64,000 nucleotides of DNA from Streptomyces sp. NBC_00690. Its GTDB lineage: Bacteria > Actinomycetota > Actinomycetes > Streptomycetales > Streptomycetaceae. The stretch lies in NCBI RefSeq assembly GCF_036226685.1, contig NZ_CP109009.1:3162001-3226000 (forward strand). Reading direction: 5' to 3'. The notes under the pieces were generated by a model. That model ran no database searches. It had not been told where the DNA came from and saw only the letters and a program-made list of their open reading frames with translations. Positions 9,389 to 18,815 of the stretch are shown here, piece by piece (position 1 is the stretch's first letter; every line of letters starts with the position of its first letter). A program made the translations under genes and the position numbers.

Positions 9389-11344
9389 CTACCGCCCGGT
9401 TGTGGAAAACCCGGTCACTCCCAACTGGGTGCCGCCGCCCGTACGGACTTCATGGCCGTCGATATCCGCGGTCGGACCACCGCCGGCACGCTTGGTCGCG
9501 CCACCGGAGCCTCCCCTAGGGCCCCCGTGGAGGGAGCGCGGAGCCCGACCCCGGGTTCCGGTCACCGCGCCGGTCTTACCCGCCACCGTCGCGTACTGTT
9601 CGCGGACCTCGCGGTATCGCATGAGCTCCCCCGCCACCGGGTCGAGCACCCGCGCCCGGCCGCAGCCGGCCGCCGCTTCCCTCAGCCGCCGCTCGGCGTC
9701 CTGTCCGTAGCGTCTGGCCGGCCCTCGTACGGCAGCCGTGCAGGCCAACTCCACCAGCGGGCCGCCCACGATCCCGGCTGCCATCAGCAGGGCGGGAACG
9801 ATCAGGCCGGGCGACATGAATCCAATGATCTGGCCCACCAGCCACAGCCCGCCGTAGATCTGAAGCAGCGTCATCCCTGCCTGGGCCATCACCGCCGCCG
9901 GCCACCACGCGGGGCGCAACGGTCGTTTGCCGGTGGTCGTCGCCTCGCGCACGGCCAGTTCGTCCAGCGCCTCGGGCAGCCCTTCGGCGCCGCGGACCGC
10001 GGCCTCGCGCACGGCCTGCGCCCAAGGGGTGGGCAAGCCGGCCGCCGCCTCGTCGGCGACCGTACGGACCGCCTGTTCGACCCGCTGCCGGGCCGTCAGC
10101 TCCTCCTCCACCGGTGGTGCGACCGGGGTGAGGGCGGCCCCGGGCGTGCGCGTCCGCTCGTACCAGCGCCACAGCCGCAGCCACGGCGTACCGCAGGCGC
10201 GCCCCGCGTGCCGCCGCCATTCCCGTTCGGCCGCCTCGCCGGCCGCCTTGGCTCCGACCGCCTCGGCGAGGCGGTCCGCGAAGTCCTCGCGCGTCCGCTC
10301 GTCGAGTCCGGTCCTGCCGTCGGCCACATAGGACGTACGCAGTTTGGCTGCGGCCACGTCGACGTCGGCGGCCAGCCGGTGGGCGGCTGCGGACCGCTCC
10401 TGGACGAAGGTGCCGATCACCTCGCGCAGTTCGTCGACGCCTTCGCCGGTGAGCGCGGAGAGGGAGAGGACGGTGGCGCCGGGTTCACCGTGTTCGCCCA
10501 CCGCCATGCCGTCGTCGTCAAGGAGTCTGCGCAGGTCATCAAGGATCTGGTCAGCCGCGTCACCGGGTAGCCGGTCGATCTGGTTGAGCACGACGAACGT
10601 GACTTCGGCGTGGCCGGCCAGCGGACGCAGATACCTTTCGTGCAGCGCTGCGTCCGCGTACTTCTCGGGGTCGACGACCCAGATCACGGCATCGACGAGG
10701 GCCAGGACCCGATCGACCTGGTCGCGATGTCTGACCAGGGCCGAGTCATGGTCGGGGAGGTCGATGAGCACCAGGCCGGACAGTTCGTCGGCGCCTCCGG
10801 CCAGCGGGCGGCGGCGCAGCCGGGAGGGGATGGCCAGGCGGTCGAGGAGGCCGGCGGCACCTTCTGACCAGCTACAGGCGATGGGGGCTGCCGTGGTCGG
10901 TCTGCGGAGTCCGGTCTCGGAGAGCGGCACCTGGGCGAGCGTGTTGAAGAGGGTGGACTTTCCGCTGCCCGTCGCGCCGGCGATGGCGACGACGGTGTGG
11001 CGCGAGGAGAGCCGTTGGCGGGCGGATGCTTCGTCGAGGACCCGCCCGGCCTCGGTGAGCGCGCCCTGGTCGAGCCTCGTGCGGGAGAGGCCGATGAGTT
11101 CGCGCAGCGCATCCAGTCGGGCGCGCAGGGGGCCGTCGTAGCTGCCGCCGATCGGTAGCTCCTCCTCGGCGGCGGCTGCGCCCTGGCCGACGGCCGTACG
11201 CTCCCGAGGGTCTTCGCTGCGGTCGGCGGCACGTCTGGCGATGAGCCCGTCGTCCCAGCGGGCGCCCTCGGCGGGCGGCGGCGCGGGTACGGGCTCTTGG
11301 GCGGTCGGGTTCTCGTCGCCCGTGATGGCGGTCACCGCCGTCAC
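9389..11344 (-). CDS. dynB: Dynamin-like GTPase with C-terminal membrane segments (DynB candidate)
   Basis: A 651-residue large GTPase. The G domain begins near residue 110, with P-loop [12 protein letters not shown], switch region RRPTTAAP, G3 [10 protein letters not shown] and G4 LNQIDRLP. A long helical stalk-like region follows, then two hydrophobic segments ([17 protein letters not shown] and [20 protein letters not shown]). The C-terminus is a basic, Gly-rich tail. It starts at GTG 11344, overlapping the upstream GTPase stop (GTGA), so the two are coupled. In Streptomyces a pair of dynamin-like proteins, DynA (soluble) and DynB (membrane-anchored), stabilises FtsZ rings in sporulation septa. 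The symbol is assigned from that arrangement and not from a comparison. Confidence 0.8.
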   Translation of the reverse strand: MTAVTAITGDENPTAQEPVPAPPPAEGARWDDGLIARRAADRSEDPRERTAVGQGAAAAEEELPIGGSYDGPLRARLDALRELIGLSRTRLDQGALTEAGRVLDEASARQRLSSRHTVVAIAGATGSGKSTLFNTLAQVPLSETGLRRPTTAAPIACSWSEGAAGLLDRLAIPSRLRRRPLAGGADELSGLVLIDLPDHDSALVRHRDQVDRVLALVDAVIWVVDPEKYADAALHERYLRPLAGHAEVTFVVLNQIDRLPGDAADQILDDLRRLLDDDGMAVGEHGEPGATVLSLSALTGEGVDELREVIGTFVQERSAAAHRLAADVDVAAAKLRTSYVADGRTGLDERTREDFADRLAEAVGAKAAGEAAEREWRRHAGRACGTPWLRLWRWYERTRTPGAALTPVAPPVEEELTARQRVEQAVRTVADEAAAGLPTPWAQAVREAAVRGAEGLPEALDELAVREATTTGKRPLRPAWWPAAVMAQAGMTLLQIYGGLWLVGQIIGFMSPGLIVPALLMAAGIVGGPLVELACTAAVRGPARRYGQDAERRLREAAAGCGRARVLDPVAGELMRYREVREQYATVAGKTGAVTGTRGRAPRSLHGGPRGGSGGATKRAGGGPTADIDGHEVRTGGGTQLGVTGFSTTGR

Positions 11345-12957
11345 CTCACCTTCTGGAGTACGGACAGGGCGGCGATCAGCTCGGCCTGCGGTTCGGGGGA
11401 GACATCGAGGGCGTCGAGGGGGGCGAGGCGTCGGTCGCGCTCGCTGTTGAGCACCTCGTCGATGGAGGTCGCCAGCAGCTCGCCGCCCTTGTCGCGCAGG
11501 CGCAGTGCGCCTTGGGCCCCGATCCGTTCGGCAAGCTGCTCGCCCGCGGCCTTGGCGCGTCGGCCGCCCAGGAGGGCGGTGGCGACGAGTGCGGCAACGG
11601 TTTCGGCGTCGGGCGCGGACGGGAGGTCGAGTCCGCGTACCTCTTCGTCGGCGTGTTCTTCGAGTTCCCGGCGCCAGCGGCGTACGGCAATGCCGATGCG
11701 CTCGGCGGCCTCCAGGTCCAGTCGGCCTTCGAGCACGACGTTCTGTGCACCAGGTTCGGTGCGCCAGGCCTCCTGTACGTGCTCGTCCGCGGCGGCCACC
11801 GCGCACTGGACCAGGGCGCAGAGGCTGCCGACGAGGGCGTCGAGCAGTTCGGCGGCTGAGCTGTCGCGGGGGAATCCGCGCCAGCGGGTGCGTGCGTCTC
11901 CCGCGAGTACGGAGCCGGCCTTGAGCTCTCGGTTGAGCCGCTCGCGTTCCCTTCCGTACGCCTCCTCGACGACGCCCATGAGGCGTACGGCTGCGGCGTA
12001 CTGCCCGGCGACGGCCGCGGCCAGTTCCGGCATGCGGGCCTTGAGCGAGTTGATCACGCCGGTCGCGGTCCGTCCGATGGCCTGCTGCCGGGCGGCGGGG
12101 TCATGCACCCGATGGGCGAGCCAGGCGAACAGGGGGGCGACGGCCGTGGTCGGGAGCAGTCCGCTGCCGCCGCCGGCGGATTCGGGGAGTTCGGGGATGG
12201 TGAATCGGGGGACGTCGCCGAGTCCTGCCTTGGTGAGCAGCGCTGCGTACTGTCGTGAGACGTCACCGATGACCTGGTGGGGCACTCGATCGAGCACGGT
12301 GACGAGGGTCGCGTCGTACTCCTTTGCGGTACGCAGGAGGTGCCAGGGGACGGCGTCGGCGTACCGGGAGGCGGTGGTCACCATGATCCAGACGTCGGCG
12401 GCGCAGATGAGTTCGCCGGCGAGGAGCCGGTTTTCGACGACGAGGGAGTCGATGTCGGGCGCGTCGAGGAGCGCGAGTCCACGTGGCAGGGAGGGCGCCT
12501 TCTCGATGCGCAGGGCGCCGCCGTCGGGCACCGCATCGGATGCGCTCTCGTGGTCGGGTTCTTCGGTGTCTTCCTGTTGGGGGAGCCACACACGGGTGAG
12601 CTGTGGGAATACCCGCAGGTCAGCGAACCAGTGGTGGTCGTCGGGGTGGCAGACGAGAACGGGGGTGCGGGTGGTGGGCCGCAGCACGCCGGCTGCGCTG
12701 ACGCGTCGTCCGACGAGCGAGTTGACCAGTGTTGACTTTCCGGCTCCGGTGGATCCGCCGACGACGGCGAGCAGTGGGGCGCCCGGGGTCTTGAGGCGGG
12801 GGACGAGGTAGTCGTCGAGCTGTGCGAGGAGTTCGGTACGTGCCTGACGTGCGCGGGGTGTGCCGGGAAGGGTCAGAGGGAGACGCACGGCGGCGACACG
12901 GTCGCGCAGGGCGGTTAGTGCGTCGATCAGCTGGGGCCGTGCATCCAAGGTCACCAC
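11341..12957 (-). CDS. dynA: Dynamin-like GTPase without membrane segments (DynA candidate)
   Basis: A 538-residue GTPase with P-loop [17 protein letters not shown] near residue 63, switch [12 protein letters not shown]3 LLDAPDIDS and a G4-like TVLDRVPHQ. The remainder is predicted to be long helices, with no hydrophobic membrane span. It is first of the two-gene GTPase operon. The start is one of two adjacent GTG codons (12957 or 12954). There is no Shine-Dalgarno sequence and an A/T-rich stretch lies just upstream, so a leaderless or near-leaderless transcript is possible. Its role in sporulation septation is inferred from the known DynA/DynB pair; other dynamin-like functions remain possible. 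Confidence 0.8.
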   Translation of the reverse strand: MVTLDARPQLIDALTALRDRVAAVRLPLTLPGTPRARQARTELLAQLDDYLVPRLKTPGAPLLAVVGGSTGAGKSTLVNSLVGRRVSAAGVLRPTTRTPVLVCHPDDHHWFADLRVFPQLTRVWLPQQEDTEEPDHESASDAVPDGGALRIEKAPSLPRGLALLDAPDIDSLVVENRLLAGELICAADVWIMVTTASRYADAVPWHLLRTAKEYDATLVTVLDRVPHQVIGDVSRQYAALLTKAGLGDVPRFTIPELPESAGGGSGLLPTTAVAPLFAWLAHRVHDPAARQQAIGRTATGVINSLKARMPELAAAVAGQYAAAVRLMGVVEEAYGRERERLNRELKAGSVLAGDARTRWRGFPRDSSAAELLDALVGSLCALVQCAVAAADEHVQEAWRTEPGAQNVVLEGRLDLEAAERIGIAVRRWRRELEEHADEEVRGLDLPSAPDAETVAALVATALLGGRRAKAAGEQLAERIGAQGALRLRDKGGELLATSIDEVLNSERDRRLAPLDALDVSPEPQAELIAALSVLQKVR

Positions 12958-13257
12958 ATGGGAAGAATGCCTAATTTTGGCAGCTTTTTGAAGCGTATGG
13001 GAATGTCTGCGCGCCGGTCGGACACTTGGGACACTTGGGATGAGTGGGGCGCAGGCATAACGAGTGCACAACACCCAGGACGCGAGGCGTGAAAAGCGAT
13101 GCAGGAATCGCACCTGCCTGCGATTATCGGTTCGCTTCACCGAACCTACACAACGTGCCACGCAGGTGAAGCAACCGGGTCAAGGCGACAGGAGCCCTAT
13201 CCTTGTGCCCGGCAAGGTCACGGACCCCAGGGCTCCGGTAGCCGCGGCCACCAACCG
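12958..13257. other. Gene-free promoter interval between dynA candidate and tRNA-Arg
   Basis: This ~300 bp stretch must carry divergent promoters for the GTPase operon and the tRNA. It contains a direct repeat of GACACTTGG at about 13020-13040. No protein-coding content is seen. Confidence 0.5.
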
Positions 13258-13330
13258 GCCCCCGTAGCTCAGTGGATAGAGCAGGCGCCTTCTAAGCGCT
13301 TGGCCGCAGGTTCGAGTCCTGCCGGGGGCA
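13258..13330 (+). tRNA. tRNA-Arg (anticodon UCU)
   Basis: A 73-nt cloverleaf without encoded CCA. The acceptor arms GCCCCCG (13258-13264) and CGGGGGC (13323-13329) pair perfectly, with discriminator A. D-arm GCTC/GAGC, anticodon stem GGCGC/GCGCT with loop CTTCTAA (anticodon TCT, reading AGA), and T-arm GCAGG/CCTGC with TTCGAGT loop are all present. Confidence 0.97.
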
Positions 13331-13337
13331 CTCACCC

Positions 13338-13371
13338 AGCCTCGCCAGCGCAGTCGCCGGTGAGGCTTCTT
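13338..13371 (+). terminator. Terminator after tRNA-Arg
   Basis: AGCCTCGCC (13338-13346) pairs with GGTGAGGCT (13359-13367) with one G-T wobble, followed by TCTTC. It begins 7 bp after the tRNA end. The remaining ~260 bp to the next gene end at 13630 holds short repeats (two copies of a CACGG-TTCGCGGG unit, and CACAG triplets) and no gene. Confidence 0.65.
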
Positions 13372-13629
13372 CGTACCCATGAGCACATCGCTCATAGGCC
13401 AAGCGCCTTGGCTGCCCACGATCGTGGGCACGGGTTCGCGGGCACGGATTCGCGGGCGCCGCAGGGCCGCCTTGGACGTCATGGTCGCCGCCCCCGCCGC
13501 ACTTGTCCCGGGCGTCTCCTGCCGGCTTCGACGCCGTGGAGTCGTGGAAACGGCTCGAAGCCACTCACCACGCCTCGACACAGCACAGCACAGCACGACT
13601 CGGTTTCGGACGGCGACACCTGCGCGGCG

Positions 13630-14853
13630 CTAGATCGCGTAGTGCCAGAGCGTGACCATGTGGGCGCCGTACCAGCAGCCGAAGAGGGTGGCCACGGTCA
13701 GGGTGATCACCAGGGTGCGGGGACGCACGGTGGACAGGGCCTTGGCCAGTGGCAGGAGGAAGAGGACCGCAGGGATCAGCAGGCGGAGCTTGGAGTGGTA
13801 GTAGTTGCTCTGCCCCAAGGTCAGCACGAGGACCGTGGTGCCGTAGACGAGCAGCGGGGGCCAGGCGTCGCGGCGCCAGGCGACGGCGGTGGTGCAGACG
13901 GCGGCGATGAGCAGGACGGCGGTGCTCACGGACACCCAGCCGTCACCGCGTTGGAACGTTTCCCCCAGGAATCTGAAGAAGGACGACCCGTTGTCCCAGC
14001 GGGTCCCCCAGCCCGCTTCCTGGATGACGAACCAGGCGTTGAGTTGGCCGGCCCGATTGCCCACCCAGAGCAGATAGAGAGGGGTTCCGGCGCAGGCCAG
14101 TGCGACCGCGGCGAGCGTGCGCCAGGTGGGGCGGCCGACGCGGCGGATCTCCAGGACCACCGCAAGCACCACGGCGAGGGTCAGGGCTGCGGCGGCCGGG
14201 CGGGTCAGGCCCGTCAGCAGGGCCAGGGTGCCCGCGGTGAGCCAGGCGCGGCGATGGGTGGCGAGGAGGGTGGTTGCTGCCAGCGCGAGGAATAGCGACT
14301 CGCTGTACCCCATGAAGAAGGCCAGGGCCATGGGTTGGGCGCCGGCCACCAAGACGATGGCGATCGTCGCGGTCCGCGGGCCGTGGAGCCGGGTGATCAG
14401 AGCGTGCAGGGCCAGGAGTGCGGCAATGAGGGCGAGGTGGGCCACGGCGATGGCGGCCGTACCCGCTTCGATGCCCGTCAGTTGGTGGAGGCCACGGACC
14501 AGGAGGGGGTAGAGCGGGAAGAAGGCCAGGTTGTTGCCAGCCGGTTCACGGTTCTCGTCGTAGCTGAAGCCATCGGGGTATCCGTCGGCGGCTATCGAGG
14601 TGTAGAGCTGACCGTCCCAGGAGAGCAGACGGTCACGGATGCCGGGCCCACCCGAGCTGATCATCGCGGAGAGGATCAGTAGGTGTGCGGCAACGCTCGT
14701 GGCGTAGACCGCGAGGACCGTGCCCACGGTCGATCCCCACCCTGCGGCCGACGGCAACGCCAGGCGGCGGGTCGCCCCCAGACGGGAGCGGAACCGGGGC
14801 GGGGGGACGGCGACGGTCGTGGGGCGAGCATCGCTCTGCGTCTGATGGGCCAT
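13630..14853 (-). CDS. PIG-V-like membrane mannosyltransferase
   Basis: A polytopic membrane protein of 407 residues with about ten hydrophobic spans. The first extracytoplasmic loop has RLLSWDGQLYTSIAADGYP, which matches the W-D-x-x-x-Y signature of the GPI mannosyltransferase 2 (PIG-V) family and related GT-C enzymes. NNLAFFPLYPLLVRGL and MGYSESLFLALAA are further family-like segments. GT-C enzymes use polyprenyl-phosphate sugars, here probably for mannosylation on the outer membrane face, such as protein O-mannosylation or lipoglycans. The start ATG 14853 has GCGAGGAG 5 nt upstream. Substrate and acceptor are not visible. Confidence 0.85.
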   Translation of the reverse strand: MAHQTQSDARPTTVAVPPPRFRSRLGATRRLALPSAAGWGSTVGTVLAVYATSVAAHLLILSAMISSGGPGIRDRLLSWDGQLYTSIAADGYPDGFSYDENREPAGNNLAFFPLYPLLVRGLHQLTGIEAGTAAIAVAHLALIAALLALHALITRLHGPRTATIAIVLVAGAQPMALAFFMGYSESLFLALAATTLLATHRRAWLTAGTLALLTGLTRPAAAALTLAVVLAVVLEIRRVGRPTWRTLAAVALACAGTPLYLLWVGNRAGQLNAWFVIQEAGWGTRWDNGSSFFRFLGETFQRGDGWVSVSTAVLLIAAVCTTAVAWRRDAWPPLLVYGTTVLVLTLGQSNYYHSKLRLLIPAVLFLLPLAKALSTVRPRTLVITLTVATLFGCWYGAHMVTLWHYAI

Positions 14854-15694
14854 CGACTCCTCGCAAGGTCGGTTCTGCTGGCCTTACATCCAGGAGCCGG
14901 ACAAAAAGAATGAGCATGACGAACGGGGTGAAACAGACTCCACCCTGTCGGTTTTCATACATTCACACTACGACAGGCATCCGCCCCGCAACACCACCGC
15001 GTCACCGCCACCCGACACCCCGCGCCGAGCACACACTCACCCCCTGAACCACGGGACGAACACCGCCGGGAGCGGGCGCGAGGAGCTGACGCCCACCCGC
15101 CAGGCACCCCGGCACGGCAGCGACCGCGAGGCCCCGGATCGATATCCGCCGCCCGCACCGCGCCATCCGCACGGAGCTCCCCGCAGCGAGAATCGCCTGA
15201 TGCATCCAGCGCCTGAATGACCAGCACCGGGCGTTTCCGGAAACCTCTGCACCTCCGCAGGAATTACCGCAACCGGAACACCGATCTCGAAAGGCCAGAT
15301 CGACCGCCCTTACACCTATACATAAACATGGTTGATCCAGCAAACTTCATCGTGCGAGCGCTCCGGAGGATTTAAATGAGCGCCGCCTCACACGCGAACC
15401 CCTACAGCTGTTGACATGGGACGACATCGGAATCCTTTTCATCGTTCAAGCGACCGAACAGGATTCAACGAATCGTCTCCATAAGCCAACCAGAGTACCC
15501 CTCGGGCTAGATCAGAGATTTCAGACTATGAGCCGTCATAAACTCCCACACACAGGGGAGTATGTGGCCGAAAATCTCCTAGCAACCCTTTTTACATAAA
15601 CGGATATACCCTTTCCCGTTTCTTTGCAATGCATTCGCCTAGGATTCGCGGCAATCCCAAATCTTCACTCATTCCCCTTAGGAGGTGTGCAACC
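14854..15694. other. Gene-free interval, partly A/T-rich
   Basis: This ~840 bp stretch separates divergent genes. The half near the DUF4956 gene (about 15340-15690) is clearly richer in A/T than the rest and holds a nested hairpin at 15515-15578. The 62-codon plus-strand frame at 15411-15599 lacks a ribosome binding site and codon bias, so I do not call it a gene. Confidence 0.5.
15515..15578 (+). promoter_or_regulatory. Nested hairpin in the leader of the DUF4956-VTC operon
   Basis: Outer arms GAGATTTC (15515-15522) and GAAAATCTC (15570-15578) enclose an inner CTCCC (15543-15547)/GGGAG (15556-15560) pair and an overlapping CCACA/TGTGG alternative. The structure ends about 115 bp before the TTG start. 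The mutually exclusive pairings could form a regulatory leader; no known riboswitch class is recognised. Confidence 0.3.
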
Positions 15695-16348
15695 TTGGAG
15701 TCCCTGAGGCAACTCGCCACGCACCTTGTCCTCGATCTCGTCACCGTGTCCCTGTTGGCGTTCGCCGTGTCCTACCCGAGGCACCGCCGCCGTGATCTGC
15801 TGCCGGCCTACCTCGCGCTGAACGTGGCCCTCTTCACGGTCGTCGCCGCACTCGCGCAGGTCGGCGGCAGTGGTGGCGCAGCGCTGGGGTTCGGCCTCTT
15901 CGGCGTGCTCTCGATCATCAGGCTCCGCTCCGACTCCATCCAGCACGAGGAGGTCGCCTACTACTTCACCACCCTGGTGCTGGGCCTCCTGTGCGGTCTG
16001 CCGCAACTGGACATCCGACAGGCGGGCGCGCTCTCCGCGCTGCTGCTGACCGTCGTGTACGCGGCCGACCACCCACGGCTGTTCGCCCGAGCTCGCCGTA
16101 CGGTCGTCACCCTGGACGCGGTCTACGGCAACACCGCTGAACTCCGCGCCGATCTCCACCGTCGTCTTGGAGAGCCCCTCAACTGGACCGTCATGGAGGT
16201 CGACTACGTACGCGATCTGACCGTGGTGGACGTCCGGTACCGCGTACCGCAGGAGGTCAAGAAGACAACCGCCGACAAGCAGCAGCCCGAACCGGAACCC
16301 ACCGCACTGCATCCCCGCACCCCGGAGCCGTCGTTGGAGGCGGTGTGA
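15695..16348 (+). CDS. DUF4956 membrane protein associated with polyphosphate polymerase
   Basis: A 217-residue protein with four hydrophobic spans in the first ~140 residues (LVLDLVTVSLLAFAVSY, LALNVALFTVVAALAQV, LGFGLFGVLSIIRL, TLVLGLLCGLPQLD). A soluble tail follows (VVTLDAVYG, VDYVRDLTVVDVRYRV). The GFGLFGVLSIIRLRSD stretch is typical of DUF4956. Such genes pair with VTC-domain polyphosphate polymerases, and the protein probably forms the membrane partner. The start is TTG 15695, chosen because AGGAGGTG lies 7 nt upstream; upstream ATG frames lack such a site. The stop overlaps the next start (GTGA). Confidence 0.85.
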   Translation: MESLRQLATHLVLDLVTVSLLAFAVSYPRHRRRDLLPAYLALNVALFTVVAALAQVGGSGGAALGFGLFGVLSIIRLRSDSIQHEEVAYYFTTLVLGLLCGLPQLDIRQAGALSALLLTVVYAADHPRLFARARRTVVTLDAVYGNTAELRADLHRRLGEPLNWTVMEVDYVRDLTVVDVRYRVPQEVKKTTADKQQPEPEPTALHPRTPEPSLEAV

Positions 16349-17298
16349 CCACCGTCGCGACCCCTCGCCCCCATCACGACGGCACACCGGCGGCCCTGGA
16401 CTCCGCCGATGAGCCGACGACCGCGCTCCACGACGGCGCACCCGAGCAGAAGGGGCCCGATCCCACCCCGCACCCCGCAGCGCAGGACGAGCGGGAACCA
16501 TTTCTGCCGGGCATGGACGACATCGCCTGGCCGATCATGAACGCCCGTTCCATCTCCCTGGCGGAAGTGAAGGAGCGGGCCGAACTGCTGGCCCGCTTCG
16601 ACCAGGCGTACCTGGTCCCCACTCCGATCTTCGCCGCGCTGACCGCGCATCTGACCGACCCCCGTCGACCACAGGGACCGTTCCGGGCGCTCACCATCGA
16701 CGGGCGCCGCTGGTTCCGCTATCACTCCGTCTACTACGACACTCCGGACATGCGGTGCTTCCACGAACACCGACAGGGCCGCCGACTGCGGTTCAAGATC
16801 CGCGAACGGATCTACCAGGATTCCGGAGAGCGCCAGTTCGAAATCAAACTCAAGGGAGGGCGCGGCGAGACCGTCAAGCACCGCCGTCCCCTCACCGGGC
16901 ACGACACCCCGCTCGACCCGTCGGCGCGGAGCTTCCTCGCCGATGCCCTGCTCACCGCGTACGGCATCGAGGCGCCCACCGCGCTCTCCCCCTCGGTCAC
17001 GACCGACTACCAGAGGGCCACTTTGGTCTCCGACGGAGAACGCATCACCTGCGACGCACGGCTGCGCTGCGACGACATCCGGGAGGGCGGTGCCGTGCGC
17101 TGCGATCCCGGACTGGTACTGGTCGAAACCAAGACGACGGGTCATCTCACCGAGGCCGATCTCTTCCTGCACGCGCACGGAGTGCGGCCGGCGGTTTTTA
17201 CGAAGTACTGCGGTTCGCTCGTCGCGCTCCGACCGGGGCTGGCCGGGGGCCGTTGGCGACGGGCCGCCCGGCGCGCCTTCTCCGGCGTCGCCTCGTAA
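16345..17298 (+). CDS. VTC-domain polyphosphate polymerase
   Basis: The 317-residue protein has a disordered first ~50 residues and then a VTC catalytic domain. RFDQAYLVPTPIFAALTAHL opens the fold. RYHSVYYDTPDMRCFHEHR carries the conserved Tyr-Tyr-Asp-Thr, and RRLRFKIRERIY and FEIKLKGGRGETVKHR give the basic and acidic tunnel residues. VLVETKTTG carries a late Glu/Lys and KYCGSL is near the end. Related eukaryotic Vtc4 makes polyphosphate from ATP. It is translationally coupled to the DUF4956 gene. No CotH-like kinase gene, often found beside such pairs, is visible nearby. Confidence 0.87.
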   Translation: MTTVATPRPHHDGTPAALDSADEPTTALHDGAPEQKGPDPTPHPAAQDEREPFLPGMDDIAWPIMNARSISLAEVKERAELLARFDQAYLVPTPIFAALTAHLTDPRRPQGPFRALTIDGRRWFRYHSVYYDTPDMRCFHEHRQGRRLRFKIRERIYQDSGERQFEIKLKGGRGETVKHRRPLTGHDTPLDPSARSFLADALLTAYGIEAPTALSPSVTTDYQRATLVSDGERITCDARLRCDDIREGGAVRCDPGLVLVETKTTGHLTEADLFLHAHGVRPAVFTKYCGSLVALRPGLAGGRWRRAARRAFSGVAS

Positions 17299-17426
17299 GC
17301 CGGCCGGTGGGCCTGGAGTAGGGGGCGCGTTCACCGCACCGCCCCACTCGCCCCACCGGTCCTCGAACCGTACGGCGGCGTGAATGTCGGTCACGACCCC
17401 CAGCCGATGTTCCCGCCGACGTACGA

Positions 17427-17475
17427 GGTGAAGCCGACCGGCCCCGGTCCCGTGTCCGGGTCGGTCGGCTTCACC
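17427..17475 (+). terminator. Terminator after the VTC polymerase gene
   Basis: A 14-bp perfect stem, GGTGAAGCCGACCG (17427-17440) with CGGTCGGCTTCACC (17462-17475), around a GC-rich 21-nt loop, lies about 130 bp after the stop. Confidence 0.75.
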
Positions 17476-17605
17476 GCCCGTCACAGCCCTCCGTACTCCC
17501 CCGGTCCACCGCACCCCGCGCACACCGCGATCGCGGCCCTGGTTCGCGGTATGAAAGTGAACTCCGGGGCTGCCAGGACTTGTCGAACGCCGATGACGAC
17601 GGCCG

Positions 17606-17662
17606 ATGTCGTGAGGTGCGGTCCATGTCGTGAGGTGCGGCCGGTGTCGTGAGGTGCAGTTG
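17606..17662. repeat. Three tandem 19-bp repeats
   Basis: Copies at 17606-17624, 17625-17643 and 17644-17662 share RTGTCGTGAGGTGCRG and differ in the last few bases. They lie in non-coding DNA. Function is unknown; repeated operator sites are one option. Confidence 0.9.
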
Positions 17663-18160
17663 ATATCGGCGCCCGCGGAGATCTGACGGTGGAAGTCCCT
17701 GAGACCGACCCGCATCTGACCGATCGGGGCACTCCCGGTCGGCGTTCGGCAACTCCGGTGAGAACCTCGCCCCTTGGTCCTTCCGCGCATCGGTGACTTC
17801 TCCCGATCGCGCCGACCGGGGGCCCTTTCACGTCCGAGAACTTGGCCCATCGGCCACAGGAGAGCCGTGCACAAGTCCGGTGTCCCCGCCGCTGTGAGCG
17901 GAGCACGAGGGTCGGCCGCACCGACACACGGCGCGGCCAACGAGGGGCGCGGCCGAGGCACTGCCTCAACCGGGGCTCCGTCATGGGCGGGCGGGATGGC
18001 GGGGGCCTGACATATGAAAGGGCCGGGCGGCCCGGCCGCATTTCCGGGTCGCCCGACCTGATCACCTCACCCGGGGCGGGTCGGGGCGCCCGGGTGCGGG
18101 TCTTCGGGGACGGTCCGCGTGACGTGCGCGCCGGACCGTCGGTGGGGCAGAAGTAGGGGG

Positions 18161-18196
18161 GAGCCCCCTCCCTGCGGGAGGCAGTAGAGGGGGCTC
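18161..18196 (-). terminator. Hairpin downstream of the carbonic anhydrase/SulP operon
   Basis: GAGCCCCCTC (18161-18170) and GAGGGGGCTC (18187-18196) form a perfect 10-bp stem, about 100 bp past the last minus-strand stop at 18297. Confidence 0.6.
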
Positions 18197-18296
18197 ACCA
18201 GGGCCCAGTGGGGGAAGCGCTTGTCGCTCAAGGCCCTGGGGCCGCCCACGACACCCTGCGGGATGTCGGTGCCGTGGGCGACGTCTCTATGCCCTG

Positions 18297-18815
18297 TCAG
18301 CTCGCCGCGGTCGGCGGGAGGTCGCGCTTGTCCGCGGTGCTGACCGGACGCTCCGCAAGACCGGCGGTGGCCGCGTCCTGGGGTGCGAGGAGGTACTTGT
18401 GCAGGGAGCGGAGGAACTCGAACAACTTGTCCTCCTCCTTGGGCCTGGCCTGCTGCCGCCGGTCGTAGACCGAGCGGTCGTACGCGGCACGGTCATGGCT
18501 CACACGGTCGTACACCGCATGGTCGCTGCCGTTCCGCTCGGTGCTGTGCCGCTCGGTGACCTCGCGTTCCGTCACCGGGCGTTCGGTCCAGGAGCGGTCG
18601 CTCCAATCCCGTCCGCTCCACGGCCGCTCGGCCCTCGGGCGGTCCGCCCCGTGCCGGTCGGTCAGGGGGCAATCGGTCCTGGCGCAGTCGGCCCGATCGG
18701 CGCGAGGCCGGTCGATCCGCCGTGGCCGCCCCGGCTGATGCCGGTGGTGACGCAGGTCCTTGAGATCCCGTAGGTGGAGCGCGTCGGCCAGCGCCGATTT
18801 CAAGGGTTTCCTCAT
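18297..18815 (-). CDS. Hypothetical protein with periodic Asp/Glu-Arg repeats, coupled to SulP gene
   Basis: A 172-residue protein I cannot assign. Residues ~30-125 are a degenerate short-period repeat in which Asp-Arg or Glu-Arg recurs every four to five residues (RPRADRADCARTDCPLTDR, then TERPVTEREVTERHSTER, then YDRVSHDRAAYDRSVYDRR). A charged helical segment follows (EEDKLFEFLRSLHKYLL). The ATG at 18815 overlaps the SulP stop (ATGA), so it is translated with the transporter. The regular alternation of opposite charges suggests a charged helix or a disordered polyampholyte. Function unknown. The coding call rests on the coupling and on the open frame. Confidence 0.65.
   Translation of the reverse strand: MRKPLKSALADALHLRDLKDLRHHRHQPGRPRRIDRPRADRADCARTDCPLTDRHGADRPRAERPWSGRDWSDRSWTERPVTEREVTERHSTERNGSDHAVYDRVSHDRAAYDRSVYDRRQQARPKEEDKLFEFLRSLHKYLLAPQDAATAGLAERPVSTADKRDLPPTAAS

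Larger units (their letters stand above)
17299..18296. other. Gene-free interval with hairpins and a triple repeat
   Basis: About 1 kb separates the VTC gene from the convergent minus-strand operon. It contains two strong hairpins and a 3 x 19-bp repeat, each listed separately. Short open frames here have no motifs or convincing start signals. Confidence 0.55.

Noticed and set aside
11345..11806. 5' extension of the second GTPase frame
   Set aside because: Lies within the first GTPase gene; the GTG at 11344 overlaps its stop and has a ribosome binding site.
13258..13330. tRNA-Arg as an AICE attachment site
   Set aside because: No integrase or duplicated tRNA end nearby; the element's true ends are at 52.5 and 62.35 kb.
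15411..15599. 62-codon plus-strand frame
   Set aside because: No ribosome binding site, and codon use is unlike this genome.
16204..17961. 585-codon minus-strand frame
   Set aside because: Antisense to the DUF4956/VTC genes and the following gap.
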